Assembly: GCF_001050135.1 (NCBI RefSeq)
Contig: NZ_CP012040.1
Span: 620,001 to 684,000, forward strand
Direction of reading: 5' to 3'
Origin: Cyclobacterium amurskyense
Lineage (GTDB): Bacteria; Bacteroidota; Bacteroidia; Cytophagales; Cyclobacteriaceae
Length of the DNA stretch: 64,000 nt
In this document: positions 18,880-26,234 of the stretch, piece after piece
Layout of the letters: every line of letters starts with the position of its first letter
Numbering within the stretch: position 1 is the stretch's first letter
Position numbers and translations under genes: made by a program
Notes under the pieces: model-generated
The model's input: only the letters and a program-made list of their open reading frames with translations
Databases searched by the model: none
Told to the model about the DNA's origin: nothing

Positions 18880-19005
18880 TCATTCAGGAGCTCCCCAAGC
18901 TTTCTGCATCTCGTTTCTTTTTCTTTCTTCAGTAACTTTAACATACCGTTGAAAACTTTTGTAATCGGCATGGCCAGTTATCTTCATCACCGTCTCTGCA
19001 GGGGA
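18880..19005 (-). pseudogene. Tyrosine recombinase (integrase) C-terminal remnant
   Basis: The minus-strand frame gives 41 residues, SPAETVMKITGHADYKSFQR followed by YVKVTEERKRNEMQKAWGAP and E, before a TGA. This is the C-terminus of Bacteroidota phage-type integrases: the K-I-T-G-H box holds the conserved active-site His, and the Tyr of Q-R-Y is the DNA-cleaving nucleophile. A stop codon lies immediately upstream in frame and the N-terminal domains are absent, so the gene is dead. It probably belonged to the element that used ssrA as its attachment site. Confidence 0.85.
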
Positions 19006-19059
19006 TTAAATAAATTGAGAAAACTGTAGCATTTTCTCGGTACCATTCGTCTTAAAAGT

Positions 19060-19410
19060 ATGAAGATTTATAAAGTTAAACCCTTACTATTTTTTCTCTT
19101 GCTGATTTTCTCCTGCGAAAACAACGTTGGCCCAAATAGAGAGGGTACCGCCGAGGTGGCCATCTCTGTAGCTTCAAGGGGAGGGTATCAGTTTCTCATC
19201 GAATTCGACGGCGACCTTTATTTTCCTGAAAACTTACCAGAAGAATTTAGGGTGGTATCTCAGGAACCCATACCTGTAAACATCAAATTTCAGATCCAGG
19301 ATAACAAGGAAGACATCCTTCAACCAGCTCCAAATGATGTGCCTATTTTTCTAATGTCCGTACCTGTGATCACGATAATATCGATTGAAAAAATCAAATC
19401 AATTCCCTAA
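19060..19410 (+). CDS. Small predicted lipoprotein in the ssrA island
   Basis: 116 residues with a lipoprotein signal (MKIYKVKPLLFFLLLIFSCE, Cys in IFSC), then a short beta-rich domain (GTAEVAISVASRGGYQFLIE...). I recognise no family. It lies just before the right-hand attachment repeat, so it is island cargo or chromosomal sequence rearranged by integration. Coding is supported by the signal peptide and the continuous frame only. Confidence 0.6.
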   Translation: MKIYKVKPLLFFLLLIFSCENNVGPNREGTAEVAISVASRGGYQFLIEFDGDLYFPENLPEEFRVVSQEPIPVNIKFQIQDNKEDILQPAPNDVPIFLMSVPVITIISIEKIKSIP

Positions 19411-19573
19411 AGTTTCTGAACTTAATCTTTTCAACCGGATTCGAAGACTTTGGGTGTCGACTTGATAGTGCTGCTCCCCGCAAGGCTACAAAACAAGTTT
19501 AAGATCAGCGGCTAAGCTGTTGTCCAGTTTATAAGCAAACAACAGTCGCAAATCCAAACGATGAATGAACATT

Positions 19574-19678
19574 TAGATGGTACGGTGTTTCACTATCTGG
19601 ACGCGGGTTCGACTCCCTCCAGCTCCACAAAAGAAGCCCTGATTACTTTAAAAAGTAGTCAGGGCTTTTGTTTTTTTA
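19574..19678 (+). repeat. attR-like direct repeat (decayed ssrA 3' end)
   Basis: The right copy of the 105-bp ssrA 3' end repeat. A G-to-T change in the T-arm (CCCGCC to CCCTCC) breaks a stem pair, so it cannot act as part of a working tmRNA. Its terminator stem is fully paired. Looser matches to tmRNA (GGGTGTCGA, then TAGTGCT) continue upstream from about 19454, so a longer decayed ssrA fragment may be present. Confidence 0.85.
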
Positions 19679-20029
19679 TTAGTAATGCGATTCATCAATA
19701 TTAGAATTAACAAAATCCCCCCTTCAAAAAAGGAAAGAAAGAGCTTGTCCCGACCAAAGTCGGGAGGGATTTCAAACGCAAACATTCTAAAATATCAAGT
19801 TGAAATAGAATTACTTTCCCGTATAAATTCCCCCTGCCCACTTGTCAAGGGGGAGTTGCGGCAAAAGAAATTTTATTGCTGAATTGATGGAATTGAAACG
19901 GGCTGCCTCAATCTAAAGTCAGTAACGGAACTCGTCAATCTTCATTATCTGCTTTTTCTGTGGCTATCTAATGGAGGATGCTGCTTGACTAAATAAACGT
20001 CATCTTTCCTGATGGGATCAAATCATTCC
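19679..20029. repeat. Intergenic region with C-rich dispersed-repeat remnants
   Basis: The stretch holds CCCCCCTTCAAAAAAGG near 19718, a CCCGACcaaaGTCGGG hairpin near 19757-19772, and CCCCCTGCCCACTTGTCAAG with GGGGGA near 19831. These resemble common bacterial intergenic repeats. The short frame through them (19685-19882) looks accidental. Confidence 0.45.
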
Positions 20030-22174
20030 CTACTCCTTTTCCATATTCACCTTTACCTCCCTGTCAAAGGCTGCCAATATGCTTTCGGGCAGCTTGGCTT
20101 TTTCTTTCCATGCCTCCTCTCCATACACCCCACTTGCATCAAGGTCAAATGGTTTGAAGCCAATGCGCCTAATCGTTTTCTTGCTACTGAATTCAAAGTT
20201 GAAGTTTTCAGGATCTTTGAAACGGGGGTTCATGATCCTACTGTGTTGATCATGCCCGAACTTCTGCCATTCTGCAAAGCTTTTTCCATTAAAATCATAT
20301 TTCTCTCCTCCCGTATTCCAATACATATTGTTATCCATGGCAATGTCAATCTTTTCCCAGGCACCTTGCAACACCGCACCTTTATCGAAGACAATAATAT
20401 TGTTCATGAAATCAAAAGACCTGTGTTCTTCCACCCTTGTGCACTGGGCCTGGTACATTTTGGCATAGGCAAAGATATTATTCCGGATGGTATTGTTTTC
20501 CCCATAATGCTGATGAAAGCCACCTGTTTTGGTACTGTATACCAGGTTATTTTCCATCACTATACCAGTGGAGCCTTCATCTGTATACAAACCCCAGCCA
20601 CCATAAGAATAGGCGTGTACATGATGCACAATATTGTTACTGATCACTGTTCCTTCTGATTTGCCCAGGGTATAAACCGCTGCCATATCGCTGAGAAGGG
20701 TCCAGCCTATGTGGTGAATATGATTGTAAACGATGGTATTCCTTTTGGCATTGCTTTCGGCATATCCCCAAACCCATCCAACAGAAATTCCTGTATAATA
20801 AAAATCCCCTATATCATTGTGGCTGATTTCATTGTCAGAACTATGGCCTACCCAGACCCCCACAGCTGTAGGATACTCCAAACCTCCGGTCTGTATAATA
20901 TTATTGTGCAGTTTGATGTGGGAGGTATGGTTGACACCTTCATGGGCTCTCGTCTCTCCAAGGTAAATTCCCCCTCCTCCAAGATCATGTAAATAGCTTC
21001 GTTCGATCGTAGAATTATGACAGCCTTTGCCATACCAAAGCGCATGCTGGCCAGTTTTAGAAATTTCACAATCCACAAAATCAACATGGTTGGCCCCTTC
21101 GAGCATTACCGCGGCATTGATCATTGTTGCTGCCTGACTGGGTTCAGCACCGGAAGGAGGAACCGCATAATGGCAATGCATAAAAGAAAGGCCTTCAAAA
21201 CGAACATGTTCAACCGGTTTACCATTGGCAGCATCCCCTTTGACCAACACCAGATTATCCAGCACCGGAGCAATTACTTCCGCATTTTCTGGATGCTCTC
21301 CTGGAAGAGGAATATAATACAAGATTCCTTTCGAATTTAAATACCACTCTCCTGCTTCATCCAATGCTGCTGCAAAATTTTCGAATACAATCCGCCCTCC
21401 TTCTTTGATTGGGTTCCAAGGTGGCATTCCTCCACCCGAAGTATATACCTGTGCACTGTCCTTATCCAATTTATCAAGATACCGCATGGTGAAATTCCAC
21501 TTGTGATAAGCCCTGAGTCGAACATTTTCCAAATCCTCATCGGCAATCCCTTTTAAATGGGAAAAATTCTCTTCGTCGAAAGAGAACACATGCTGGGCTT
21601 TTTCTACTGCCCTTCCTGTACCTTTTATCCAATCATTTTGCTTCACTGCGCCTATGTGCATAAAGCCTTCATTGGGTGTACGCGCCAGAGTTGCCCTTTT
21701 CCCATTGACATACAATTGGTCAAATCGCCATTTGTAATACCGGCTTTCATGGAGTTCAAGTTCCCAAATGCCCAGTTCATTTACCTTAAATCCTGATAGT
21801 TTTTTCCCACCACTGAACACTGGTTTTTCATTTGGATAGGCTTTGTACACCACTGGAGCTTCTTCGGAACCACCATCCCCTGGATTCAATTCCAGAGGTG
21901 CCAACATCTCGTATTCTCCACCTCTTATCAGGATGGTAACCGGGCCAGTAGCCCCATTGTTCTTTTTGTGTTTTCTGATCCAATCACGAGCCCCTATAAG
22001 GCTGGCCAATGGTTGGTCTATCGTTCCTTCACTCTTATCGTCTCCATTTGGAGCCACATAGATTGTGCGCCCATTTTCCTTAACCTGATTTGCTGTTGCA
22101 TAGGCCATGGGGGTAACATATATGAGAAAAACCAATAATAATCCAATAGCACTACTAATTTTCATATGATTCAT
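20030..22174 (-). CDS. Secreted right-handed beta-helix protein (pectate-lyase-like fold)
   Basis: The chosen start (MNHMKISSAIGLLLVFLIY) gives a clean signal peptide ending at TPMAYA and has AGGA just upstream; the frame could extend 14 codons further. The opening TIYVAPNGDDKSEGTIDQPL is the DUF1565/beta-helix entry motif. Residues about 340-620 are parallel beta-helix repeats rich in N-x-I/V steps (NNIIQTGGLEYPTAVGVWVG, NTIVYNHIHHIGW). Such proteins bind or cleave polysaccharides; catalytic residues cannot be assigned. It is the first of several extracellular carbohydrate genes here. Confidence 0.85.
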   Translation of the reverse strand: MNHMKISSAIGLLLVFLIYVTPMAYATANQVKENGRTIYVAPNGDDKSEGTIDQPLASLIGARDWIRKHKKNNGATGPVTILIRGGEYEMLAPLELNPGDGGSEEAPVVYKAYPNEKPVFSGGKKLSGFKVNELGIWELELHESRYYKWRFDQLYVNGKRATLARTPNEGFMHIGAVKQNDWIKGTGRAVEKAQHVFSFDEENFSHLKGIADEDLENVRLRAYHKWNFTMRYLDKLDKDSAQVYTSGGGMPPWNPIKEGGRIVFENFAAALDEAGEWYLNSKGILYYIPLPGEHPENAEVIAPVLDNLVLVKGDAANGKPVEHVRFEGLSFMHCHYAVPPSGAEPSQAATMINAAVMLEGANHVDFVDCEISKTGQHALWYGKGCHNSTIERSYLHDLGGGGIYLGETRAHEGVNHTSHIKLHNNIIQTGGLEYPTAVGVWVGHSSDNEISHNDIGDFYYTGISVGWVWGYAESNAKRNTIVYNHIHHIGWTLLSDMAAVYTLGKSEGTVISNNIVHHVHAYSYGGWGLYTDEGSTGIVMENNLVYSTKTGGFHQHYGENNTIRNNIFAYAKMYQAQCTRVEEHRSFDFMNNIIVFDKGAVLQGAWEKIDIAMDNNMYWNTGGEKYDFNGKSFAEWQKFGHDQHSRIMNPRFKDPENFNFEFSSKKTIRRIGFKPFDLDASGVYGEEAWKEKAKLPESILAAFDREVKVNMEKE

Positions 22175-22288
22175 TGTCCTTTTTCTTTGGTAAGCCAATT
22201 TACAATTATAGGGCAAACATTTCCATCAAGGAGTGGATTTTCATTTAAAACCAGGAGGTATATAGCCGTGGTAGTCATCTTCGGTGGA

Positions 22289-22628
22289 GATTTTGTCAGC
22301 ATTGTTGCGGAAAAAAAATGGCAATAATACCGCCAAAATCAAGATGTGTATAATCTTCCTCACCAAGGGCTGACACCCTTGGCTGCCATATTGCGCCCCG
22401 TCAGGGCTTGGTAATGTCAAAAAATTTGATGTGCGTTTTTGGTAGAAATAAACGTTAGGATTTTGTCAGCATTGTTGCGGAAAAAAAATGGCAACAATGC
22501 CGCCAAAATCAAGATGTGTATAATCTTCTTCACCAAGGGCTGACACCCTTGGCTGTGGTATTGCGCCCCGTCAGGGCTTGGTGTAATCCTAAAACTTGGT
22601 GTATGATTTTGATAAGGAATGGACGTTG
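22289..22628 (+). repeat. Family B three-hairpin repeat, two tandem units
   Basis: Units start at 22289 and 22459 (period 170). Each holds hairpin 1 (GATTTTGTCAGCATTGTTGC against GCAACAATGCCGCCAAAATC), hairpin 2 (CCAAGGGctgacaCCCTTGG) and hairpin 3 (GCCCCgtcaGGGC). A decayed third start (GATTTTGATC) follows at about 22630. Confidence 0.9.
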
Positions 22629-22903
22629 GGATTTTGATCTTCATCTAGGTGTAATTTGCAATTACACCTTTATATCAATAGCTATGAACTTTAGAAAAGT
22701 CATGTTAAAAGGCCATTTGCAATGGCCTATAACAAATCATCTAAGAAAATCTTACTTGTGTTAGCATTGGCAATACCCTATTAGTCAACGGGAAACTCGC
22801 ATATAGCAAAGGTCAGATATAGCATCCAACTGCGACGAAGTAAATACTTTTAAGCTTAAATGAAGTTCTATCCATTTTTAACTTTGGTAGGCTTGGTTTG
22901 CTA

Positions 22904-23227
22904 TTAGTCTACGAAAGTCTCTTTGATAATGGCTTTCAATTCTTTTATTTCTGGTTTTGATAACCGGCCCAAAGGTCTTATAATACGTCCTTTATCAACT
23001 GTTCTAATTTGGTCAAGAACAATCCAACCAATTTTGTTGTCATGTTTTACCTCAATTCTGGTGGGATAGTTTTTGGAACTCGTTGTCATAGGCGCAATAA
23101 CAAGGGTCCTGAGGTATTTATTCATCTCGTTGGGATAGATGATAACACAAGGTCTGGTCTTTTTTATTTCACTCCCAATGGTTGGATCTTGATTCACCAA
23201 GATGATCTGATATTGGTCTATTTCCAT
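22904..23227 (-). CDS. mazF: MazF/PemK-family endoribonuclease toxin
   Basis: 107 residues with the PemK/MazF fold pattern: MEIDQYQIILVNQDPTIGSE at the N-terminus, the IKKTRPCVIIYPNEMN strand-loop with the conserved Arg-Pro, and LVIAPMTTSS near 43-52 with the Thr/Ser region of the active site. MazF toxins cut single-stranded mRNA at short motifs when the antitoxin is lost. The gene overlaps the upstream mazE by 10 bases, typical for a coupled toxin-antitoxin pair. Confidence 0.92.
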   Translation of the reverse strand: MEIDQYQIILVNQDPTIGSEIKKTRPCVIIYPNEMNKYLRTLVIAPMTTSSKNYPTRIEVKHDNKIGWIVLDQIRTVDKGRIIRPLGRLSKPEIKELKAIIKETFVD

Positions 23228-23463
23228 TCGTCTAGGTGGTCGTCTTCAAAGACATCATCAATCAAAAGTTTGTCGTCTCCATTTTCATTCATTTCTTTAA
23301 ATGCTTTTTCCCAACCTTTTCTGGGAGTAGCTAATGGCCTTAGAACAATTTGATCTTTCTCAAGAATTAAATCAATCCTACCTTTAATATTATAGCGCTC
23401 TATAAGCGTTTTACTAAGTCTGATCCCCTTAGAATTCCCAATTTTCACCACTGATATTTCCAT
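23218..23463 (-). CDS. mazE: MazE/AbrB-family antitoxin
   Basis: 81 residues starting MEISVVKIGNSKGIRLSKTL, the swapped-hairpin AbrB/MazE DNA-binding domain, with an acidic C-terminal tail (EMNENGDDKLLIDDVFEDDH) that would clamp MazF. It is the first gene of the module and should repress its own promoter through the palindrome at 23480-23498. Confidence 0.92.
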   Translation of the reverse strand: MEISVVKIGNSKGIRLSKTLIERYNIKGRIDLILEKDQIVLRPLATPRKGWEKAFKEMNENGDDKLLIDDVFEDDHLDEWK

Positions 23464-23479
23464 AATTCAAAACCTGTGC

Positions 23480-23498
23480 GTAATTACAAAGTTATTAC
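23480..23498 (-). promoter_or_regulatory. mazEF promoter and candidate operator
   Basis: On the minus strand TAACTTTG (23487-23494) is an exact TAnnTTTG -7 element ending 23 bases before the mazE ATG. It sits inside an imperfect palindrome, GTAATTAC-AAA-GTTATTAC on the plus strand, of the type bound by AbrB-fold antitoxins. Confidence 0.6.
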
Positions 23499-23588
23499 TT
23501 ACAACACATTATTCTAAATTCTAATCAAACCGCTTGGATGAATACGCAAGGGTTTAAAAATAGGGTTAACATAAAAGATAATCAGGGA

Positions 23589-23680
23589 GATTTTGTCGGT
23601 ATTTTTGCGAAAAAAGGCAACAATACCACCAAAATCGATTCACGTTAGATCACTAAACCAGTGGCTGGGCCCACTAGCTA
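23589..23680 (+). repeat. Family B repeat, single diverged unit
   Basis: Hairpin 1 (GATTTTGTCGGTATTTTTGC with GCAACAATACCACCAAAATC) and a changed hairpin 2 (CCAGTGGctgggcCCACTAG) are present; the unit ends at the HigA stop codon. It separates the MazEF and HigBA modules. Confidence 0.8.
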
Positions 23681-23681
23681 C

Positions 23682-24056
23682 TCAACCATCAACCATTTCA
23701 TAGTCTTGAATTAGTGTTTGGGCTGAAATCCCAAGCTCTTGATTGAGCTTTCGGATCATTGTAATACTCAATTTCCGCTTTCCCTTTAATATTTCACTCG
23801 CTCTACTTCTTGAACCAAGTAATTTACTAAGTTCACTTTTCGACATTCCTAATTGATCTATTCTAAACAATATGGCTTCGATTGGATTTGGAGATTCAAT
23901 CGGATACTTTGTTTTTTCATATGCTTCTATAAGAATACTTAGAACTTCCAATTCATCGGATTCTTTAGAATTAGGTTTTAAGTCCAATTGCATCAGCTCA
24001 TATGCACGAGCAAGGTAATTGTCATGATCTTTACTAGTCTTTATTGGCTTTAACAT
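23682..24056 (-). CDS. higA: HigA-like XRE-family antitoxin
   Basis: 124 residues. The second half is a helix-turn-helix of the HigA type: PIEAILFRIDQLGMSKSELS, then KLLGSRSRASEILKGKRKLS. The N-terminal part (KDHDNYLARAYELMQ) is the usual toxin-binding segment. It overlaps the end of higB by 23 bases and is translated after it, the toxin-first order typical of higBA. It should repress the operon by binding the CCCATATTGGG site upstream of higB. Confidence 0.9.
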   Translation of the reverse strand: MLKPIKTSKDHDNYLARAYELMQLDLKPNSKESDELEVLSILIEAYEKTKYPIESPNPIEAILFRIDQLGMSKSELSKLLGSRSRASEILKGKRKLSITMIRKLNQELGISAQTLIQDYEMVDG

Positions 24057-24351
24057 ATGTTACAGTTTTTGAATTTATTAAATCATATTCAGCATGCGTA
24101 CCAAACCATACAATAAATACAATTTTCAAGCGATATTCTATGTCTACAATCAATCTATATTTATTGCCATTAATATTGAAGACAGTTCTCTTTCCAGTTA
24201 TTATTGATGCATTTCTGTATTTTACCTTTAAATCTTGAGGTGTTTCCCAATTGGATTGTTCTATTTCTTGTAACCAAGATTTAAGTGCTTGCTCAGTATT
24301 TGGGTACTTCACCCAATATTCTCGTATTGTATTTACTGCAATTACCCTCAT
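24034..24351 (-). CDS. higB: HigB-type mRNA interferase toxin
   Basis: From the Met at 24351 (MRVIAVNTIREYWVKYPNTE) the protein has 105 residues and matches the HigB_toxin family: KYRNASIITGKRTVFNINGN and KYRLIVDIEYRLKIVFIVWF, then GTHAEYD near the C-terminus, where the conserved H and D lie. HigB cleaves ribosome-bound mRNA. A start ten codons earlier is possible but would extend upstream through the promoter's -7 element. Confidence 0.9.
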   Translation of the reverse strand: MRVIAVNTIREYWVKYPNTEQALKSWLQEIEQSNWETPQDLKVKYRNASIITGKRTVFNINGNKYRLIVDIEYRLKIVFIVWFGTHAEYDLINSKTVTYVKANKD

Positions 24352-24359
24352 AAACAATA

Positions 24360-24391
24360 CAAATATAACAAATGTTCCCATATTGGGTTCA
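24360..24391 (-). promoter_or_regulatory. higBA promoter (-7) and operator, first module
   Basis: TATATTTG on the minus strand (24360-24367) is an exact -7 element eight bases before the higB ATG. Upstream is an imperfect palindrome TGTTCCCA-TAT-TGGGTTCA (24373-24391) with core CCCATATTGGG, which differs by one base from the core of the second higBA operator at 41580. Confidence 0.65.
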
Positions 24392-24434
24392 GGTAGTGAT
24401 GGATTGTTATTATCCCCTTTGCTCTTGTCTTGAA

Positions 24435-24570
24435 GATTTTGTCAGCATTGTTGCAAAAAAAATGGCAACAATACCGCCAAAATCGATTGACGTTACAATT
24501 CTGAACAAGTGGCTGATACCTCTGGCTCCTAAAATTTCACCCCTACCGGGGTTTCGGGTTTCGTAAAGGT
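24435..24570 (+). repeat. Family B repeat, single diverged unit
   Basis: Hairpin 1 is intact; hairpin 2 is weaker (AAGTGGctgataCCTCTGG) and hairpin 3 has changed to CCCCtaCCGGGG. The unit closes the MazEF-HigBA cluster. Confidence 0.8.
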
Positions 24571-24935
24571 TATTAGGTGGCTTCAATAAAGAATTGAAAG
24601 GTGATGCTAAAGCTTAAGAAAATTCAGTTCAATCAGGGGTGATGAAAAAAAAATAATTAATTGTTAGGAATAAATTTGATTGAATTTCCTGTAGCAGAAG
24701 AAGTACAAATAATTTACCTTGCAACCGGCAAGGTATAAGCGGGAAAAGTAGAGATTTATAAAATTGAAAATTGAAAACTTTTGATGTAAGTCTTGCTTAT
24801 TGAGACGTCTTACCTCCTTATTTATTCATCTTGACTTCCTTATCGGCTTAAACTTTTAAAATCTATGATAGGAACTTAAAGCTTAAATGAAAATTAGCTA
24901 AAATAACTTCAAAATAAATATTTAAAAACACAAAA
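24571..24935. other. Gap upstream of the GH43/GH117-like gene
   Basis: AT-rich, without a confident gene or repeat. It should hold the promoter of the gene at 24936, but no clear TAnnTTTG is placed well. Confidence 0.4.
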
Positions 24936-26003
24936 ATGCGCTTTAGCAAATACTTCCTAACTCTTTTTATACTCTTTTTACTGCACTTACAAGCCACAAA
25001 GGCGCAAACTTCTCAAAAAATCAAAGGCCAGCTCCAAGCCATTTCAGAGGACAATATTTTTCTTTCTGAGGATTACTTCAATTGGGGAGGCTCCATTCTG
25101 AAAGGGGAAGATGGCATGTATCACCTGTTTTATTCCAGATGGCCAAAATCCAGCCAATTCACCGGATGGTTGCTTTACTCAGAAATAGCCCATGCAGTTT
25201 CTACCAAGCCAAGTGGCCCGTGGAAATATCAGGCAACAGTCCTAAAAGGGCGAGGAAAAGGGCATTGGGATGCTATAACAGCTCATAACCCAAAAATAAA
25301 AAACTTTAATGGAAAGTATTATTTGTATTATATCTCTACGAATATGGGAGAAAATGAAAGCTATTCCGACAAAGAACTCCAAGAAACCAGTACAACAGGC
25401 TATAGTCATCCCAACTGGAAAATTCTACGCCCAAACCAAAGAACCGGTGTTGCCGTGGCTGAAAGCCTTGATGGCCCATGGGAACGATCTGATAAGCCAT
25501 TGATAGAACCATCGGGTCCTATCAGCACCCTAACGGTCAACCCTGCAATTGACCGGGGGAAGGATGGAAAGTATTACCTCATTGTTAAAGGGGATAAACC
25601 CAATGATGAAAATTTTGTGCGCAATCAAGCCATGGCTATAGGTGATAGCCCCACAGGACCTTTCATCATTCAACCAAAGCCAGTAATCGATTATATGGAC
25701 ACTGAAGACATGTCCTTATGGTATGACCAAACCAGCGAGAAATACTATGGGATATTTCATTCCCACACTTTTATTGGTTTGGTAAGCTCTGAAGATGGAA
25801 TCCACTGGGATAAGGCTGAAGAATATGAAATCATGACCAAAGCCATCCCAACCCAGAAAGGGGAAGACATCAAGCCCGACAGGATGGAAAGGCCTTTTGT
25901 ATATCAAGAAAAAGGAGTCGTAAAGGTATTAGGCCTGGCCTGTAAGTTGGAAAATGAATCGTTTATAGTTACCATTCCTGTAAAAGAAAATATTCAATAT
26001 TAG
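24936..26003 (+). CDS. Secreted GH43/GH117-like glycoside hydrolase
   Basis: 355 residues with a signal peptide (MRFSKYFLTLFILFLLHLQA, cleavage near TKA-Q). The rest fits a five-bladed beta-propeller glycosidase: WGGSILKGEDGMYHLFYSRW, GHWDAITAHNPKIKNFNGKY, then DGKYYLIVKGDK. These blades carry the acidic residues used in clans GH43/GH117. The family assignment is by pattern, and the substrate, likely a sulfated or anhydro-galactan-type glycan, is inference from the sulfatase gene that follows 231 bases later on the same strand. Confidence 0.8.
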   Translation: MRFSKYFLTLFILFLLHLQATKAQTSQKIKGQLQAISEDNIFLSEDYFNWGGSILKGEDGMYHLFYSRWPKSSQFTGWLLYSEIAHAVSTKPSGPWKYQATVLKGRGKGHWDAITAHNPKIKNFNGKYYLYYISTNMGENESYSDKELQETSTTGYSHPNWKILRPNQRTGVAVAESLDGPWERSDKPLIEPSGPISTLTVNPAIDRGKDGKYYLIVKGDKPNDENFVRNQAMAIGDSPTGPFIIQPKPVIDYMDTEDMSLWYDQTSEKYYGIFHSHTFIGLVSSEDGIHWDKAEEYEIMTKAIPTQKGEDIKPDRMERPFVYQEKGVVKVLGLACKLENESFIVTIPVKENIQY

Positions 26004-26234
26004 AATGTTTTTATAAACATTATTTTGGGATGGTTATCTTTTATATATTGGAAGGAGGTGTCTTTTGAATTCATTAAAACTTTAACTGAGGACAGTTCAA
26101 AATATTTTGTTTAAAAGGACAATGGTTAATCAAAAGGGGTTGGGTATTCATTTTGATTACCCCCTTTCGACACAGTAAAGGCAAAGTAAAACTCACTCAA
26201 TAATTTTTATTCCAACCCAAATAGCTATTGAACA

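Noticed and set aside
19541..19564. GTCGCAAATCCAAACGATGA, which resembles tmRNA tag regions of other bacteria
   Set aside because: It lies after, not before, the tmRNA-like GGGTGTCGA match, so it is out of order for a tmRNA and most likely chance.
19600..19628. T-arm-like sequence that could suggest a tRNA gene
   Set aside because: It is the decayed copy of the ssrA 3' end; no acceptor 5' strand or anticodon arm lies at tRNA distance.
19685..19882. 65-codon frame after attR
   Set aside because: It reads through C-rich intergenic repeats and a hairpin; not gene-like.
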